Shown: piece after piece, positions 1-8,686 of the stretch
Numbering within the stretch: position 1 is the stretch's first letter
Layout of the letters: each line of letters opens with the position of its first letter
Source of the DNA: an uncultured Oscillospiraceae bacterium
GTDB lineage: Bacteria > Bacillota > Clostridia > Oscillospirales > Oscillospiraceae
Length of the DNA: 61,771 nucleotides
Reading direction: 5' to 3'
Assembly (NCBI GenBank): GCA_910579725.1
Contig: CAJTUD010000003.1
Span: 12,448-74,218 of the forward strand
Translations under genes and position numbers: made by a program
The notes under the pieces: generated by a model
Told to the model about the DNA's origin: nothing
Database searches by the model: none
What the model saw: the letters and a program-made list of their open reading frames with translations, nothing else

Positions 1-2
1 CC

Positions 3-1859
3 GTGGCGACCCGGATGGTCTGCGACCGGGAGCATGAGATCGCGGCCTTCCAGCCCCAGGAGTACTGGTCCCTGGACGCGCGGCTGACCCCCGACGGCTC
101 TGAGCGGAACGCTTTTCTGGCCCACTACCACGGGGAGAACGGCAAAAAGAAGGAGCTCAATTCCATCGAGGAGGTCAACGCGGTGGTGGAGGCGGTGAAA
201 ACCGCCGCCTTTACCGTGAAAACCGTGAAGCGGCAGGAGCGCCAGCGCCAGCCAGCCCCGCCCTTCACCACTTCCACCCTCCAGCAGGAGGCCAGCCGGA
301 AATTGAGCATGACCCCCCGGCGGACTATGGCCATCGCCCAGCAGCTCTATGAGGGCGTGGATATCTCCGGCGAGGGCACCGTGGGCCTGATCACCTATAT
401 GCGTACCGACTCCCTGCGCTTGAGCGACGAGGCCCTGGCCGCAGCCAGGGGCTTCATTCAGGGCCGGTACGGCAAGGGGTACTGCCCCGAGGCCCCCCGG
501 ACCTATAAGACCAAGGCGGGGGCCCAGGACGCCCACGAGGCCATCCGGCCCAGCGATGTGGAGCTGACTCCGGAGCGGGTGAAGGGTGATTTGACCAACG
601 ACCAGTACCGGCTGTACTGGCTGATCTGGAGCCGGTTTGTGGCCTGTCAGATGTCCAACGCCGTCTATGACGCGGTGTCTGTGGAGATTCAGGCGGGGAT
701 TCACGGCTTCCGGGCCAGCAGCAGCAGTCTGAAATTCTCCGGCTACACAGCGGTGTACGAGGAGGGCAAGGACGAGGAGAAGGAGGAAAAGGAGGGCAAG
801 CTCCCGCCTCTTACGGAAGGGCAGGGGCTGCAAAGCCTGGGATTCCAGCCGGGGCAGCACTTCACCCAGCCGCCGCCCCGGTATACCGACGCGTCCCTTA
901 TCCGGGCGCTGGAGGAAAACGGCATCGGCCGGCCTTCTACCTACGCGCCTACCGTCAGCACCATTCTGGACCGGGAGTACGTCGTCAAGGACGGCAAGTA
1001 CCTCCACACCACGCCGCTGGGCGAGGTGGTCAACGGCTTGATGGAGGATAAATTTTCCGACATTGTGGACACCGGCTTCACTGCCAGCATGGAAAAGGAG
1101 CTGGACGACGTGGAGGCGGGGAACAAGCAGTGGAAGGAGCTGCTGGGAGCTTTTTACGCACCCTTCCGGGCGGAGCTGGAGCAGGCGGAAAAGGATCTGG
1201 AGGGCGTGAGGCTGAAGGTGCCCGACGAGGAATCCGACGAGGTCTGCGATGAGTGCGGAAGGAAAATGGTCATCAAAAGCGGCCGGTTTGGCCGGTTTTT
1301 GGCCTGTCCGGGATATCCCGAGTGCACCTTCACCAAGCCACTGGTGGTAGCTATGCCGGGACGGTGTCCCAAGTGCGAGAGCCGCCTGATGAAGCGCACC
1401 GGCAACAGCAAGAAGACAGGAAAGCAGTACACCTATTACTGCTGCGAAAAGCTGACCAGCAAGGACGAGAACAACCGGTGCGATTTCATGACCTGGGACG
1501 TACCGGTGGCGGACGATTGCCCGGTGTGCGGACAAACCATGTTCAAGAAGGCGGGGAAGGGGTTCAAGAGGCCCTTCTGCATCAACGAGCAGTGCGAGAA
1601 CTTCACCCCGGAGGAAAAGCGGGGCGGCTGGAAGAAGAAGCCCAGCGAGGGCGAGGAGGCGGCCGCGCCGGAGGAGACGAACTCCGAGGCCGCGAAGAAG
1701 ACGGCCGCAGGGAAAAAGCCGGCAGCCGCAGCCAGGAAAACTGCGGCAGAGAAGAAGTCGGCGGCTCCCAAGAAGACAGCGGCTGGGAAAAAATCATCCG
1801 CGTCCAAGAAGACGGCCGTCAGAAAGTCCACGACGAAGAAAGCGGCGGCAAAGGAATAA
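3..1859 (+). CDS. topA: DNA topoisomerase I, 5' end outside window
   Basis: Type IA topoisomerase that relaxes negatively supercoiled DNA through a transient 5'-phosphotyrosine. The frame is open from the window edge, so this is the C-terminal ~618 residues; the N-terminal TOPRIM domain lies upstream. The active-site tyrosine is in the GLITYMRTDS motif (about residue 130 of the visible part). The IGRPSTYAPT motif follows near residue 310. Three C-terminal zinc-binding modules are visible: CDECGRK...CPGYPEC (about 415-440), CPKCES...CC...C (about 455-495) and CPVCGQ...C...C (about 505-540). The last ~70 residues are a basic Lys/Ala tail with repeated KKTAAGKK-like units, common in high-GC clostridial TopA. 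trmFO follows in the usual order. I am sure of the family. Confidence 0.97.
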   Translation: MATRMVCDREHEIAAFQPQEYWSLDARLTPDGSERNAFLAHYHGENGKKKELNSIEEVNAVVEAVKTAAFTVKTVKRQERQRQPAPPFTTSTLQQEASRKLSMTPRRTMAIAQQLYEGVDISGEGTVGLITYMRTDSLRLSDEALAAARGFIQGRYGKGYCPEAPRTYKTKAGAQDAHEAIRPSDVELTPERVKGDLTNDQYRLYWLIWSRFVACQMSNAVYDAVSVEIQAGIHGFRASSSSLKFSGYTAVYEEGKDEEKEEKEGKLPPLTEGQGLQSLGFQPGQHFTQPPPRYTDASLIRALEENGIGRPSTYAPTVSTILDREYVVKDGKYLHTTPLGEVVNGLMEDKFSDIVDTGFTASMEKELDDVEAGNKQWKELLGAFYAPFRAELEQAEKDLEGVRLKVPDEESDEVCDECGRKMVIKSGRFGRFLACPGYPECTFTKPLVVAMPGRCPKCESRLMKRTGNSKKTGKQYTYYCCEKLTSKDENNRCDFMTWDVPVADDCPVCGQTMFKKAGKGFKRPFCINEQCENFTPEEKRGGWKKKPSEGEEAAAPEETNSEAAKKTAAGKKPAAAARKTAAEKKSAAPKKTAAGKKSSASKKTAVRKSTTKKAAAKE

Positions 1860-2023
1860 AGTCCTTGCAGACGGGCTGGATCCAGGCCGCGCGGACGCGG
1901 TTTCCTTTATGCAGTCTTCAAGGTGCTGCCGGTATGAGCATGGGGAAGCGGATGCGTCTGCGTGATGCCGGTTTTGTGATGTTACAATGGACTATTTGGC
2001 CGGCCGGATGAGAGAGGGAAAAA

Positions 2024-3337
2024 ATGAACGTTACCGTAATCGGCGCCGGGCTCGCGGGGTGCGAGGCGGCGTGGCAGCTGGCAAAGCGGGGGATTGCAGT
2101 CACCCTGTGGGAAATGAAGCCGAAAAAAATGTCCCCCGCCCACTCCAGCGGGGATTTCGCGGAGCTGGTGTGCTCCAACTCCCTGAGGGGCGCGGGGCTG
2201 GAAAACGCCGTAGGGCTTTTGAAGGAAGAAATGCGGCGGCTGGGCAGCATCATCCTGGAGGCGGCAGACGCCACCAGAGTGGAGGCCGGAGGCGCTCTGG
2301 CGGTGGACAGGAATGGGTTTTCCGCGTACGTTACCCGGGCGGTGCGGTCGCACCCCGGCATCACAGTGATGGAGGGAGAGATCACCCGTCTGCCGGAGGA
2401 GGGTGAGGTTCTGGTGGCCACCGGGCCGCTGACCAGCGATGGGCTGGCGGGATACCTGAGGGAGCTGACCGGCGGAGAGGACGCGGCACTGCACTTTTTT
2501 GACGCTGCCGCGCCGCTTGTGACCTTTGAGAGCCTGGATATGTCCCGGGCGTGGTTTGCCAGCCGCTACGACAAGGGAACGGCGGACTATGTCAACTGCG
2601 CTCTGGAAAAGGAGGAGTACCAGGATTTCTGGCATGCGCTGTGCGAAGCGGAGGAGGCGGAGGTCCACGGCTTCGAGGACCGGAACGTTTTTGAGGGCTG
2701 CATGCCGGTGGAGGTTATGGCCCGCAGGGGAGAGGATACGCTGCGGTACGGACCGCTGAAACCCAGGGGACTGAGGGACCCGTCCACAGGCCGGGAGCCT
2801 TACGCGGTGGTGCAGCTGAGGAAGGACAACGCGGAGGGAACCATCTACAATCTGGTGGGCTTTCAGACGCATCTGAAGTTCGGGGAGCAGAAGAGGGTAT
2901 TTTCCATGATCCCGGCGCTGAAAAACGCGGAGTATGTGCGCTATGGCGTGATGCACCGGAATACGTATCTGGATTCGCCCAGGCTGCTGGACCGGTACTA
3001 CCGACTGAAAAGCAACCCGAGGATCACCTTCGCCGGGCAGATGACCGGGGTGGAGGGGTATGTGGAGTCCGCCGCATCAGGATTTCTGGCGGCGGTGGAG
3101 CTGGCCAGGCGGCTGGAGGGACGGGAGCCCATTGACTTCCCCAGGGAGACGGCGCTGGGAGCGCTGAGTCTGTACATTTCGGACGGGACGGTCAAAGAGT
3201 TTCAGCCGATGAATATTAATTTCGGGATTATTACCCCGCTGGGATATAAGGTAAGGGGTAAGAGGAACAAGAACCAGGAGATTTCCCGGAGGTCTTTGGA
3301 AATTATCGCGAAGCTGAAGCCGGAGATTTTGGTGTAA
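2024..3337 (+). CDS. trmFO: Methylenetetrahydrofolate-tRNA-(uracil-5-)-methyltransferase TrmFO
   Basis: Folate- and FAD-dependent enzyme that makes ribothymidine at position 54 of tRNA in Gram-positive bacteria. The 437-residue length is normal for the family. The N-terminal FAD-binding Rossmann motif is GAGLAGCEAAWQLAKRG (residues 7-23), followed by the conserved ELVCSNSLRG stretch near residue 46. A C-terminal segment with GQMTGVEGYVESAASG is typical of GidA/TrmFO proteins. ATG start preceded by GAGAGGGAAAAA. It sits about 165 bp after topA, a conserved clostridial pairing, and is probably co-transcribed or served by a weak promoter in that gap. Confidence 0.96.
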   Translation: MNVTVIGAGLAGCEAAWQLAKRGIAVTLWEMKPKKMSPAHSSGDFAELVCSNSLRGAGLENAVGLLKEEMRRLGSIILEAADATRVEAGGALAVDRNGFSAYVTRAVRSHPGITVMEGEITRLPEEGEVLVATGPLTSDGLAGYLRELTGGEDAALHFFDAAAPLVTFESLDMSRAWFASRYDKGTADYVNCALEKEEYQDFWHALCEAEEAEVHGFEDRNVFEGCMPVEVMARRGEDTLRYGPLKPRGLRDPSTGREPYAVVQLRKDNAEGTIYNLVGFQTHLKFGEQKRVFSMIPALKNAEYVRYGVMHRNTYLDSPRLLDRYYRLKSNPRITFAGQMTGVEGYVESAASGFLAAVELARRLEGREPIDFPRETALGALSLYISDGTVKEFQPMNINFGIITPLGYKVRGKRNKNQEISRRSLEIIAKLKPEILV

Positions 3338-3522
3338 TTGTCGCGGTAAACGCAGCAGCGCGTCCCGGGAGGACCCGAAGCGATACGGCAGGGGTGTTTT
3401 TGCTTTTTCCTGCAAAGAAAAAGAAGGCCCGCAGGCAGCCGGAGCAGTTGTTTGCGCCGCAGGCGCCAATGATGTTCCCCGCGCCGGCGAGGCGAGGATC
3501 TGAACAAAGAATCGCAGCTGGA

Positions 3523-3539
3523 CCGCCGCGCAGCGGCGG
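3523..3539. other. Short GC-rich dyad upstream of plsX
   Basis: The 221-bp gap between trmFO and plsX ends in a perfect 7-bp stem (CCGCCGC / GCGGCGG, 3-base loop) just before the plsX ribosome site. No T-tract follows, so a terminator is unlikely; it could be an RNA hairpin or operator. No FapR-like site was recognised and I see no gene in the gap. Confidence 0.35.
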
Positions 3540-3559
3540 TAAAAAGAAGGGAGCTTCCA

Positions 3560-4576
3560 TTGAAGATCATCGTAGACGCCATGGGCGGCGACAACGCCCC
3601 GGAGGAGATCGTAAAAGGGGCCGTCCAGGCCGCCAGGGCCCGGGCGGGCCTGGAGATCGTGCTGGTGGGCAGGGAAGAGGAGGTAACGGCTGCGGCAGCC
3701 GGCTGCGGCGGGCTGCCGCAGGCAGTGCGTATTGTCAACGCCACGGAGATTATCGACATGCACGACGACCCTGCCACGGCCTTCAAGATCAAGAAGGATT
3801 CCTCCATGACTGTGGGGCTGACCATGCTGAAAAACGGCGAGGGCGACGCCTTCGTCTCAGCCGGCAGCACCGGCGCACTGCTGAGCGCAGGCACCCTGCT
3901 GGTGAAGCGGGTACGGGGTATCCGGCGGGCCGCCATGGCGCCTCTGCTGCCCACGGCGGGGAAGGGCCTGGTCCTGGTGGACTGCGGAGCAAACGCGGAG
4001 TGTACGGTGGAGTACCTGATCCAGTTCGCCTACCTGGGCAGCTTTTACGCCGCCAAGGCTCTGGGGCTGGAAAGGCCCAGGGTGGCGCTGCTCAACATCG
4101 GTACGGAGGACTCCAAGGGCGACCAGCTCAGGCAGGACGCTTACAGAGCGCTGAAGGAGGCGGGGGAGGCAGGGCATCTGAACTTCACCGGCAACATCGA
4201 GGCGAAAGAGGCCATCAAGGGCGGATGCGACGTGGTGGTGACTGACGGCTTCTCCGGCAATGTGATGCTCAAGAGCATCGAGGGCGTGGGCTCCTTTATG
4301 GGGAAGGAGCTGAAGGGTATTTTTTTACAGAGCCTGAAGACCAAAATTGCCGCGCTGCTGGTCAAAAACGGATTGTCTGCCTTCAAGGAGCGGCTGGATC
4401 CGGATACCATCGGCGGCACGCCATTCCTGGGCCTTCAGAAGCCCGTTATCAAGGCCCACGGGTCCAGCAAGGCGCGGGCCATTGAAAACGCGGTCTATCA
4501 GGCCGCAGCCGCCGCAGAGGCGAATCTGGCCGCGGAAATCGAGGCCAATATTGAACTGATGAAGACCGGGCGATGA
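3560..4576 (+). CDS. plsX: Phosphate acyltransferase PlsX
   Basis: Makes acyl-phosphate from acyl-ACP, the first step of the PlsX/PlsY route to lysophosphatidic acid. The 338-residue protein opens with MKIIVDAMGGDNAP, the family signature, and has SAGSTGALLSAGTLLV near residue 103 and the conserved DGFSGNVMLKS near residue 226. The start is TTG at 3560, with the ribosome site AAGAAGGGAG 5-14 bases upstream; no internal ATG fits the conserved N-terminus. acpP follows, giving the plsX-acpP-rnc order common in Firmicutes. acpP has its own strong promoter in the gap. Confidence 0.97.
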   Translation: MKIIVDAMGGDNAPEEIVKGAVQAARARAGLEIVLVGREEEVTAAAAGCGGLPQAVRIVNATEIIDMHDDPATAFKIKKDSSMTVGLTMLKNGEGDAFVSAGSTGALLSAGTLLVKRVRGIRRAAMAPLLPTAGKGLVLVDCGANAECTVEYLIQFAYLGSFYAAKALGLERPRVALLNIGTEDSKGDQLRQDAYRALKEAGEAGHLNFTGNIEAKEAIKGGCDVVVTDGFSGNVMLKSIEGVGSFMGKELKGIFLQSLKTKIAALLVKNGLSAFKERLDPDTIGGTPFLGLQKPVIKAHGSSKARAIENAVYQAAAAAEANLAAEIEANIELMKTGR

Positions 4577-4615
4577 CCGGCGGGCAGAAAATGGAAGAAA
4601 TCTGCCGCTGCCCTA

Positions 4616-4644
4616 TTGACAGATGAGGCGAAAAGATTTATCAT
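4616..4644 (+). promoter_or_regulatory. Strong sigmaA promoter for acpP
   Basis: TTGACA at 4616-4621 and TATCAT at 4639-4644 with a 17-bp spacer, about 50 bp before the acpP start. The -35 box is perfect consensus, fitting an abundant acyl carrier protein. Confidence 0.85.
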
Positions 4645-4695
4645 TCCATTGGCATACTATTACCGACCATCCCCTTGCGAAAGGAGGGAAACGAC

Positions 4696-4938
4696 ATGCA
4701 GGACATCTTTGAGCGTATGCAGAGAATTATCTCTGAGCAATTCTCCGTAGAAGAAGACGAGATCACGATGGATACGTCCTTCGAGGAGGATTTGGGCGCC
4801 GACTCCGTTGACCTGGTTGAGCTGGTTATGAGTATGGAGGAGGCGTTCGATATCGGCGAGGTGCAGGAGGACGAGCTGAGCGGGCTGTCCACCGTAGGCG
4901 ACTGCGTCAATTTCCTGACGAGCAAGCTGGACGACTGA
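4696..4938 (+). CDS. acpP: Acyl carrier protein
   Basis: 80-residue carrier of acyl chains for fatty-acid synthesis. The phosphopantetheine attachment serine is in the GADSVDLVEL motif, near residue 37. The chain is strongly acidic and helical, as expected. I chose the ATG at 4696, which has AAAGGAGGG 7-8 bases upstream; an upstream in-frame TTG at 4675 would place that ribosome site inside the gene. It lies between plsX and rnc with its own promoter at 4616-4644 and its own terminator at 4982-5027. Confidence 0.96.
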   Translation: MQDIFERMQRIISEQFSVEEDEITMDTSFEEDLGADSVDLVELVMSMEEAFDIGEVQEDELSGLSTVGDCVNFLTSKLDD

Positions 4939-4981
4939 GGGCCCTGTTGCCTTCACAGCTGTTGCATACAGATGCTAAGAG

Positions 4982-5027
4982 GGCCTCGTCAGGGGGGATG
5001 CTGTCCCCGCAGGCGAGGCCTTTTCTT
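4982..5027 (+). terminator. Rho-independent terminator after acpP
   Basis: Outer stem GGCCTCG (4982-4988) pairs with CGAGGCC (5014-5020), with an inner GGGGA/TCCCC stem, and is followed by TTTTCTTT. It probably reduces read-through from acpP into rnc. Confidence 0.85.
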
Positions 5028-5046
5028 TGGAAAGGAGGGATCCGAT

Positions 5047-5733
5047 ATGGAATCCCTGGAAAAAAAGCTGGGCTACCGCTTCCAAGACCGGGAAAAGCTC
5101 AACGAAGCCCTCAATCACAGCTCCTATGCCAATGAGCACCGGGGCAGTCTGGGCAGCAATGAGAGACTGGAATTTCTGGGCGACAGCGTGCTGGGCTTTG
5201 TATCGGCGGAATATCTGTACCAGAGCCATCCGGATCTGCCGGAGGGAGATCTGACCAGAATGAGGGCGGCGCTGGTATGCGAGCAGAGCCTGTATGAGGT
5301 GGCCAAGGAGCTGGAGTTGGGCAGCTATCTGAAACTGGGACGGGGCGAGGAGGCCGGAGGAGGCCGCCAGCGGCAGTCCATTCTGGCGGACGCGGTGGAG
5401 GCGGTGTTTGCCGCAGTGTACCTGGACGGAGGGATCGAGCAGGTCCGGGAGCTGATTATAAGGGTATTGCTGAGCAGGGCGCCTGCCGCGGAGGAGCGGA
5501 AGGATTATAAAACCACCCTTCAGGAGGTCGTCCAGCGCAGAAGCGGGCAGAGCCTGACGTACCACATGGTTTCCCAGAGCGGACCGGACCACAACAAGAC
5601 CTTCCTTTTTGAAGTGCGTCTCAATGACCAGCCCGTAGGCCAGGGCAGGGGACACAGTAAAAAAGAGGCCGAGCAGGCCGCCGCCAGAGACGCGCTGGAA
5701 AGTGCCGGCGGCGGGGACGCTTCCGCTTCCTGA
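5047..5733 (+). CDS. rnc: Ribonuclease III
   Basis: Endonuclease that cleaves double-stranded RNA in rRNA maturation and RNA turnover. 228 residues. The RNase III signature NERLEFLGDSVLG is near residues 38-50, with the second acidic cluster (ILADAVEAVFAAVYLDGG) near 115-132. A C-terminal double-stranded RNA-binding domain covers about 155-225, ending in the KKEAEQAAARDAL helix. The ATG at 5047 has AAAGGAGG 8 bases upstream; a longer in-frame form from 4972 would begin inside the acpP terminator and is unlikely. Confidence 0.96.
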   Translation: MESLEKKLGYRFQDREKLNEALNHSSYANEHRGSLGSNERLEFLGDSVLGFVSAEYLYQSHPDLPEGDLTRMRAALVCEQSLYEVAKELELGSYLKLGRGEEAGGGRQRQSILADAVEAVFAAVYLDGGIEQVRELIIRVLLSRAPAAEERKDYKTTLQEVVQRRSGQSLTYHMVSQSGPDHNKTFLFEVRLNDQPVGQGRGHSKKEAEQAAARDALESAGGGDASAS

Positions 5734-5751
5734 AAAGGACGCGGCGCGTGC

Positions 5752-5792
5752 AGATAGGCAAGCCTCCGCTGCCGTCGGAGGCTTGCCTATCT
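5752..5792 (+). terminator. Long perfect hairpin after rnc
   Basis: 17-bp perfect stem: 5752-5768 pairs with 5776-5792 around a 7-base loop, between rnc and the convergent transporter genes. No long T-run follows on the plus strand. It probably insulates the two convergent units. Confidence 0.75.
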
Positions 5793-5920
5793 GTCTGCCT
5801 GGGAGAGATATAAATTTTACCCCTGCGTTTTCCATGTGCTCAAAATTGAATCGGGAGTATAGTCAATGCAGTTGAAAAAGCGCAAAGACGCTTTTGACGG
5901 ACATTGCGGCGGGAAAAGGG

Positions 5921-6436
5921 CTACTGGACCGCCAGAGGACCGGCCAGCCGCCGGAGAAGCTTCCGGCAGGGCTGGAACAGGGCGAGGGCCATGACAAAGT
6001 TTCCCGCGCAGTGGAGCACGTCGAAGGGAATGCCGGAGATCCACCAGCTCAGCGCGAAGGCCCAGCCGCCTGACGCCCAGTAGGTCAGGGCGCACAGCGC
6101 TCCGAAGCACAGGCCAAATCCGCCGGACAGCGCCGCCCATCCAAGGGAGGATTCCATCCGCCGCAGCAGCCGGGCGGCCGCGGCCAGAATCAGCCACACA
6201 TACAGGTAACAGGCCGACCAGTAGCCGAATCCCCAGGTGGTGATCTCCAGCAGGATGTAGGCGTAAATAGGAAGAAGCGCCCGCCAGCCCAGTACCGATA
6301 TATACACCATTACCAGCAGGGACACCGGTTCGATGTTGGGCATCCAGGCCATAGCCAGCTTGGCGGCGTACAGTACCGCCGCCAGAAGACCTAGGACTGC
6401 CAGATTCCGGGCCGGCGTTCTGTCAGAATTCGCCAT
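5921..6436 (-). CDS. ECF-type transporter S component, substrate unknown
   Basis: 171-residue integral membrane protein with about five to six hydrophobic segments and a basic C-terminus, the size and shape of an energy-coupling-factor S subunit (substrate-binding membrane component of vitamin importers). Early residues AVLGLLAAVLYAAKLAM resemble the first S-component helix. Its start overlaps the end of the upstream DUF4430 gene by 14 bp, so the two are translationally coupled. DUF4430 plus S-component pairs are frequent in clostridia and often suspected of cobamide or corrinoid transport. No EcfA/EcfT genes are nearby, so it would have to share a general ECF module. Substrate is inference only. 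Confidence 0.75.
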   Translation of the reverse strand: MANSDRTPARNLAVLGLLAAVLYAAKLAMAWMPNIEPVSLLVMVYISVLGWRALLPIYAYILLEITTWGFGYWSACYLYVWLILAAAARLLRRMESSLGWAALSGGFGLCFGALCALTYWASGGWAFALSWWISGIPFDVLHCAGNFVMALALFQPCRKLLRRLAGPLAVQ

Positions 6437-6845
6437 AACCCACGGTGAAGGTCAGCTCGTACTTCTCCCCGCCGGCAATGGGGGTGGCGTCTGCGCTGGT
6501 GTTCACCATTTCGCCGTTTTTAGTGATTTTCCACCACTCCTGGGCGGCCTCATCCGCACTCTCCCCGTCGGCGGTGAGAATGTATAGTCCATAGGTGCTC
6601 TGGTTGTCCTCCACTACGCCGCCCTCTACCAGGGCCGGGCCCAGGTACTCCTGCTGCGTGGTCAGAGGAAAGTCCCTGGTGGAGCCGTCGCCATGGACTA
6701 CCTGGACGGTGATCTGTTTTCCGCCGGCCGTCCCCTTGGGAGAGGCTGCGCGCCATACCGCCAGCAGGACCGCAGCCACGGCAATCAGGCAGATCACGGC
6801 AATGACAGCTTTCTGATTTCCGCCGCTTTTCTTTTCTGTACTCAT
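6423..6845 (-). CDS. DUF4430-domain membrane-anchored extracellular protein
   Basis: 140 residues: a short charged N-terminus, one membrane segment (AVIAVICLIAVAAVLLAVW, about 13-31), then an extracytoplasmic domain of about 100 residues matching the DUF4430 / transcobalamin-like pattern (TVQVVHGDGSTRDFPL...YGLYILTADG...WWKITKNGE). The ATG at 6845 is preceded by AGGAGGTATAAACACA. It is the first gene of the pair with the S component and is driven by the promoter at 7062-7090 through a ~210-nt leader. It may capture ligand for the transporter. Confidence 0.75.
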   Translation of the reverse strand: MSTEKKSGGNQKAVIAVICLIAVAAVLLAVWRAASPKGTAGGKQITVQVVHGDGSTRDFPLTTQQEYLGPALVEGGVVEDNQSTYGLYILTADGESADEAAQEWWKITKNGEMVNTSADATPIAGGEKYELTFTVGYGEF

Positions 6846-7055
6846 TGTGTTTATACCTCCTGTGTCCCAGAACGCCTGTGCGGCGTGCTGTTGGACCGAT
6901 GCTATAGCTGGCACGCTGGAGAAGCGGTAAAAGAAGGGGGAAAGATAGCGCAGGGCAAGGCAGAGAATGCAGGCGGGCTGATTGCCTCCGCCAAAGACGG
7001 CAACGCCGTCCCGCGCTGTTTTGACCACCGGACTTTACCGGTTTTCAGGTGTGCC
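6846..7055 (-). other. Structured 5' leader of the DUF4430/ECF operon
   Basis: About 210 nt lie between the -10 box and the DUF4430 start, with no ORF on the minus strand. Several GC-rich dyads are visible (for example ACCGG...CCGGT near 7030-7042 and GACGGC/GCCGTC near 6996-7010). I looked for the canonical cobalamin-riboswitch core (GCCACTG-type B12 box) and did not find it. It may be an unrecognised regulatory leader. Confidence 0.35.
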
Positions 7056-7061
7056 GGCTAC

Positions 7062-7090
7062 ATTATACCATTGGTTTGCCGCGTGCGCAA
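7062..7090 (-). promoter_or_regulatory. SigmaA promoter for the DUF4430/ECF operon
   Basis: On the minus strand, TTGCGC (7090-7085) and a perfect TATAAT (7067-7062) with a 17-bp spacer. Confidence 0.75.
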
Positions 7091-7117
7091 GCGTTGATTT
7101 CCAGGCGGTTTGTAAAC

Positions 7118-7155
7118 GGACAGGCAAGCCCCGCCATGGCGGGGCCTGCCTGTCC
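7118..7155 (-). terminator. Terminator at the end of the pilus operon
   Basis: Stem of about 17 bp with one G-U position: GGACAGGC...CCCCGC pairs with GCGGGG...GCCTGTCC across a 4-base loop, 6 bp beyond the pilT stop codon. The following T content is modest (GTTTACAAA). Confidence 0.7.
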
Positions 7156-7161
7156 GAATGC

Positions 7162-8223
7162 TTATTTTCCAAGCTTTTTTTGCAGGGAATCCGGATTCAT
7201 CGCGTAACGCAGAGCGGTTTCCGAGGAGATACGCCCCGCCCGGTACAGGCGGAGGATGGACTCGTCCATGCTGATCATTCCTTCCGCGGAGGCGGACTGA
7301 ATGGTGGAATCAATCTGATGGATGCGGCTGTCCCGCACCATGCTGCGTACAGCCGTGTTCAGATGCATGATCTCAAAGGCGGGGACCATCTGGCCGTTGA
7401 CGGCGGGCAGAAGTTGCTGGCTGATGACGGTTTTGAGCACCTGAGCCAGCTGGATGCGGATTTGCTGCTGCTGGGCGGGGGGGAAGACGTCGATGATCCG
7501 GTCAATGGTGTTGACTGCGCCTACCGTGTGGAGGGTGGAGATCACCAGATGGCCGGTTTCCGCCGCCGTCATGGCGGTCTGAATGGTGTCCAGATCCCGC
7601 ATTTCACCCAGCAGGATCACATCCGGCGCTTGCCGGAGACTGGCCCGCAGGGCGGTGACATAGCTGGAGGTATCCATGGCCAGCTCCCGCTGGCTGATGA
7701 TGCTCCTGTCATTCCGGTGGAGATATTCAATAGGGTCCTCGATGGTGATGATATGGGCGTCCCGGGTGCGGTTTACCGCGTCAACGATACAGGCCAGCGT
7801 CGTCGACTTTCCGCCGCCGGCGGGACCTGTTACCAGAACCATGCCCCGGGTCATGGCGGATACCTTCATGACCTCCTCCGGGATGTCCATTTCCCGCCAG
7901 TTGGGGATGCCGAAGCTGACCACCCGGATGACCGCCGAGAGAGAACCCCGCTGCCGGTAGGTGTTGATCCGGAACCGGGCCAGACCAGTCACGGACAGAG
8001 AAAAATCATCGTCACCCACCGACATGCACCGGTCGATGGGCCGGTGGGCCATACTATACAGCTCGCGGACCAGAGTTTCCGAGTCCTCCGGCATCAGACG
8101 GCCGTCCTGAATAGGGACAATTCCACCCTCCCGCTTCATGGACACTGCCTTGCCCGCCACAACAAAGAGGTCGGAGGCGCCTTCTTCCACCGCCCGCTTC
8201 AGATAGATCAGGACGCTTTCCAT
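7162..8223 (-). CDS. pilT: PilT-like pilus retraction ATPase
   Basis: 353-residue hexameric ATPase of the type II/IV secretion family that powers pilus retraction and twitching. Visible motifs are Walker A GPAGGGKSTT (about 133), the Asp box ITIEDPIEYLH (about 162), the Walker B region DVILLGEMRDLDTIQ (about 199), and the His box GHLVISTLHT (about 226). It is the last gene of a minus-strand operon that starts with the PilC and pilin-like genes, and it ends at the hairpin 7118-7155. No PilB extension ATPase is in the window, so it is either elsewhere or this ATPase does both jobs. Confidence 0.9.
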   Translation of the reverse strand: MESVLIYLKRAVEEGASDLFVVAGKAVSMKREGGIVPIQDGRLMPEDSETLVRELYSMAHRPIDRCMSVGDDDFSLSVTGLARFRINTYRQRGSLSAVIRVVSFGIPNWREMDIPEEVMKVSAMTRGMVLVTGPAGGGKSTTLACIVDAVNRTRDAHIITIEDPIEYLHRNDRSIISQRELAMDTSSYVTALRASLRQAPDVILLGEMRDLDTIQTAMTAAETGHLVISTLHTVGAVNTIDRIIDVFPPAQQQQIRIQLAQVLKTVISQQLLPAVNGQMVPAFEIMHLNTAVRSMVRDSRIHQIDSTIQSASAEGMISMDESILRLYRAGRISSETALRYAMNPDSLQKKLGK

Positions 8224-8257
8224 TCCATTTTACTCCTTTTGGTTGCTTATTATGGGA

Positions 8258-8686
8258 TTACTCGCCGTCCCATACGGACATGGAGCCGTCGATCTCCCAG
8301 CTGCCGGTATATACCGTCTGCCAGCGCTGAATTTTGCAGGTTCTGCCGTTCTGATCCGAAAGCAGAACCGATACCTCCAGCGCCTGATTTTCTCCCATAG
8401 GGAGGGAGAACTCTGCTTCCTCTGACGCCCCGTCTGGGAACTCCGCAAGGGTGCGCACAATCTCAATATCCGCCGGAAGCGGGGTGTTGTGATACAGCGC
8501 CGCCACAATTTCCACCGCCAGACGGTCCGCCGCATAGTAATCCTCCGCGTTTTGGGCTGTCATGGCGGTGAGCTTTGCCTCCCGGTCCGCTGTGGCGATG
8601 GTCAATACGGCAAATACCGACAGACACAGAACGCAGAAGATCATCACCAGGCTCACCGCTCCGGATACGCCTCCGCTCCGTTTCAT
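8258..8686 (-). CDS. Pilus-operon small membrane-anchored protein
   Basis: 142 residues: short basic N-terminus (MKRSGGVSGAVSLVMIF), one membrane helix (about 8-28), then an extracytoplasmic domain. The N-terminus resembles PilX-like minor components or pilin-type signal anchors. ATG at 8686; the start overlaps the stop of the upstream gene by 4 bp, so translation is coupled. Lies between the prepilin-like gene and pilT. Specific function not recognised. Confidence 0.7.
   Translation of the reverse strand: MKRSGGVSGAVSLVMIFCVLCLSVFAVLTIATADREAKLTAMTAQNAEDYYAADRLAVEIVAALYHNTPLPADIEIVRTLAEFPDGASEEAEFSLPMGENQALEVSVLLSDQNGRTCKIQRWQTVYTGSWEIDGSMSVWDGE

Noticed and set aside
1650..1856. Lys/Ala repeats at the topA 3' end as a separate gene or fusion
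   Set aside because: It is in frame with topA and typical of basic tails on clostridial topoisomerase I.
6941..7010. c-di-GMP (GEMM) riboswitch on the plus strand
   Set aside because: A CAGGGCAA-like stretch is present but the rest of the core is missing, and no plus-strand gene follows.
6846..7060. Cobalamin riboswitch upstream of the DUF4430 gene
   Set aside because: The conserved B12 box and core elements could not be found, so I list only an unassigned leader.
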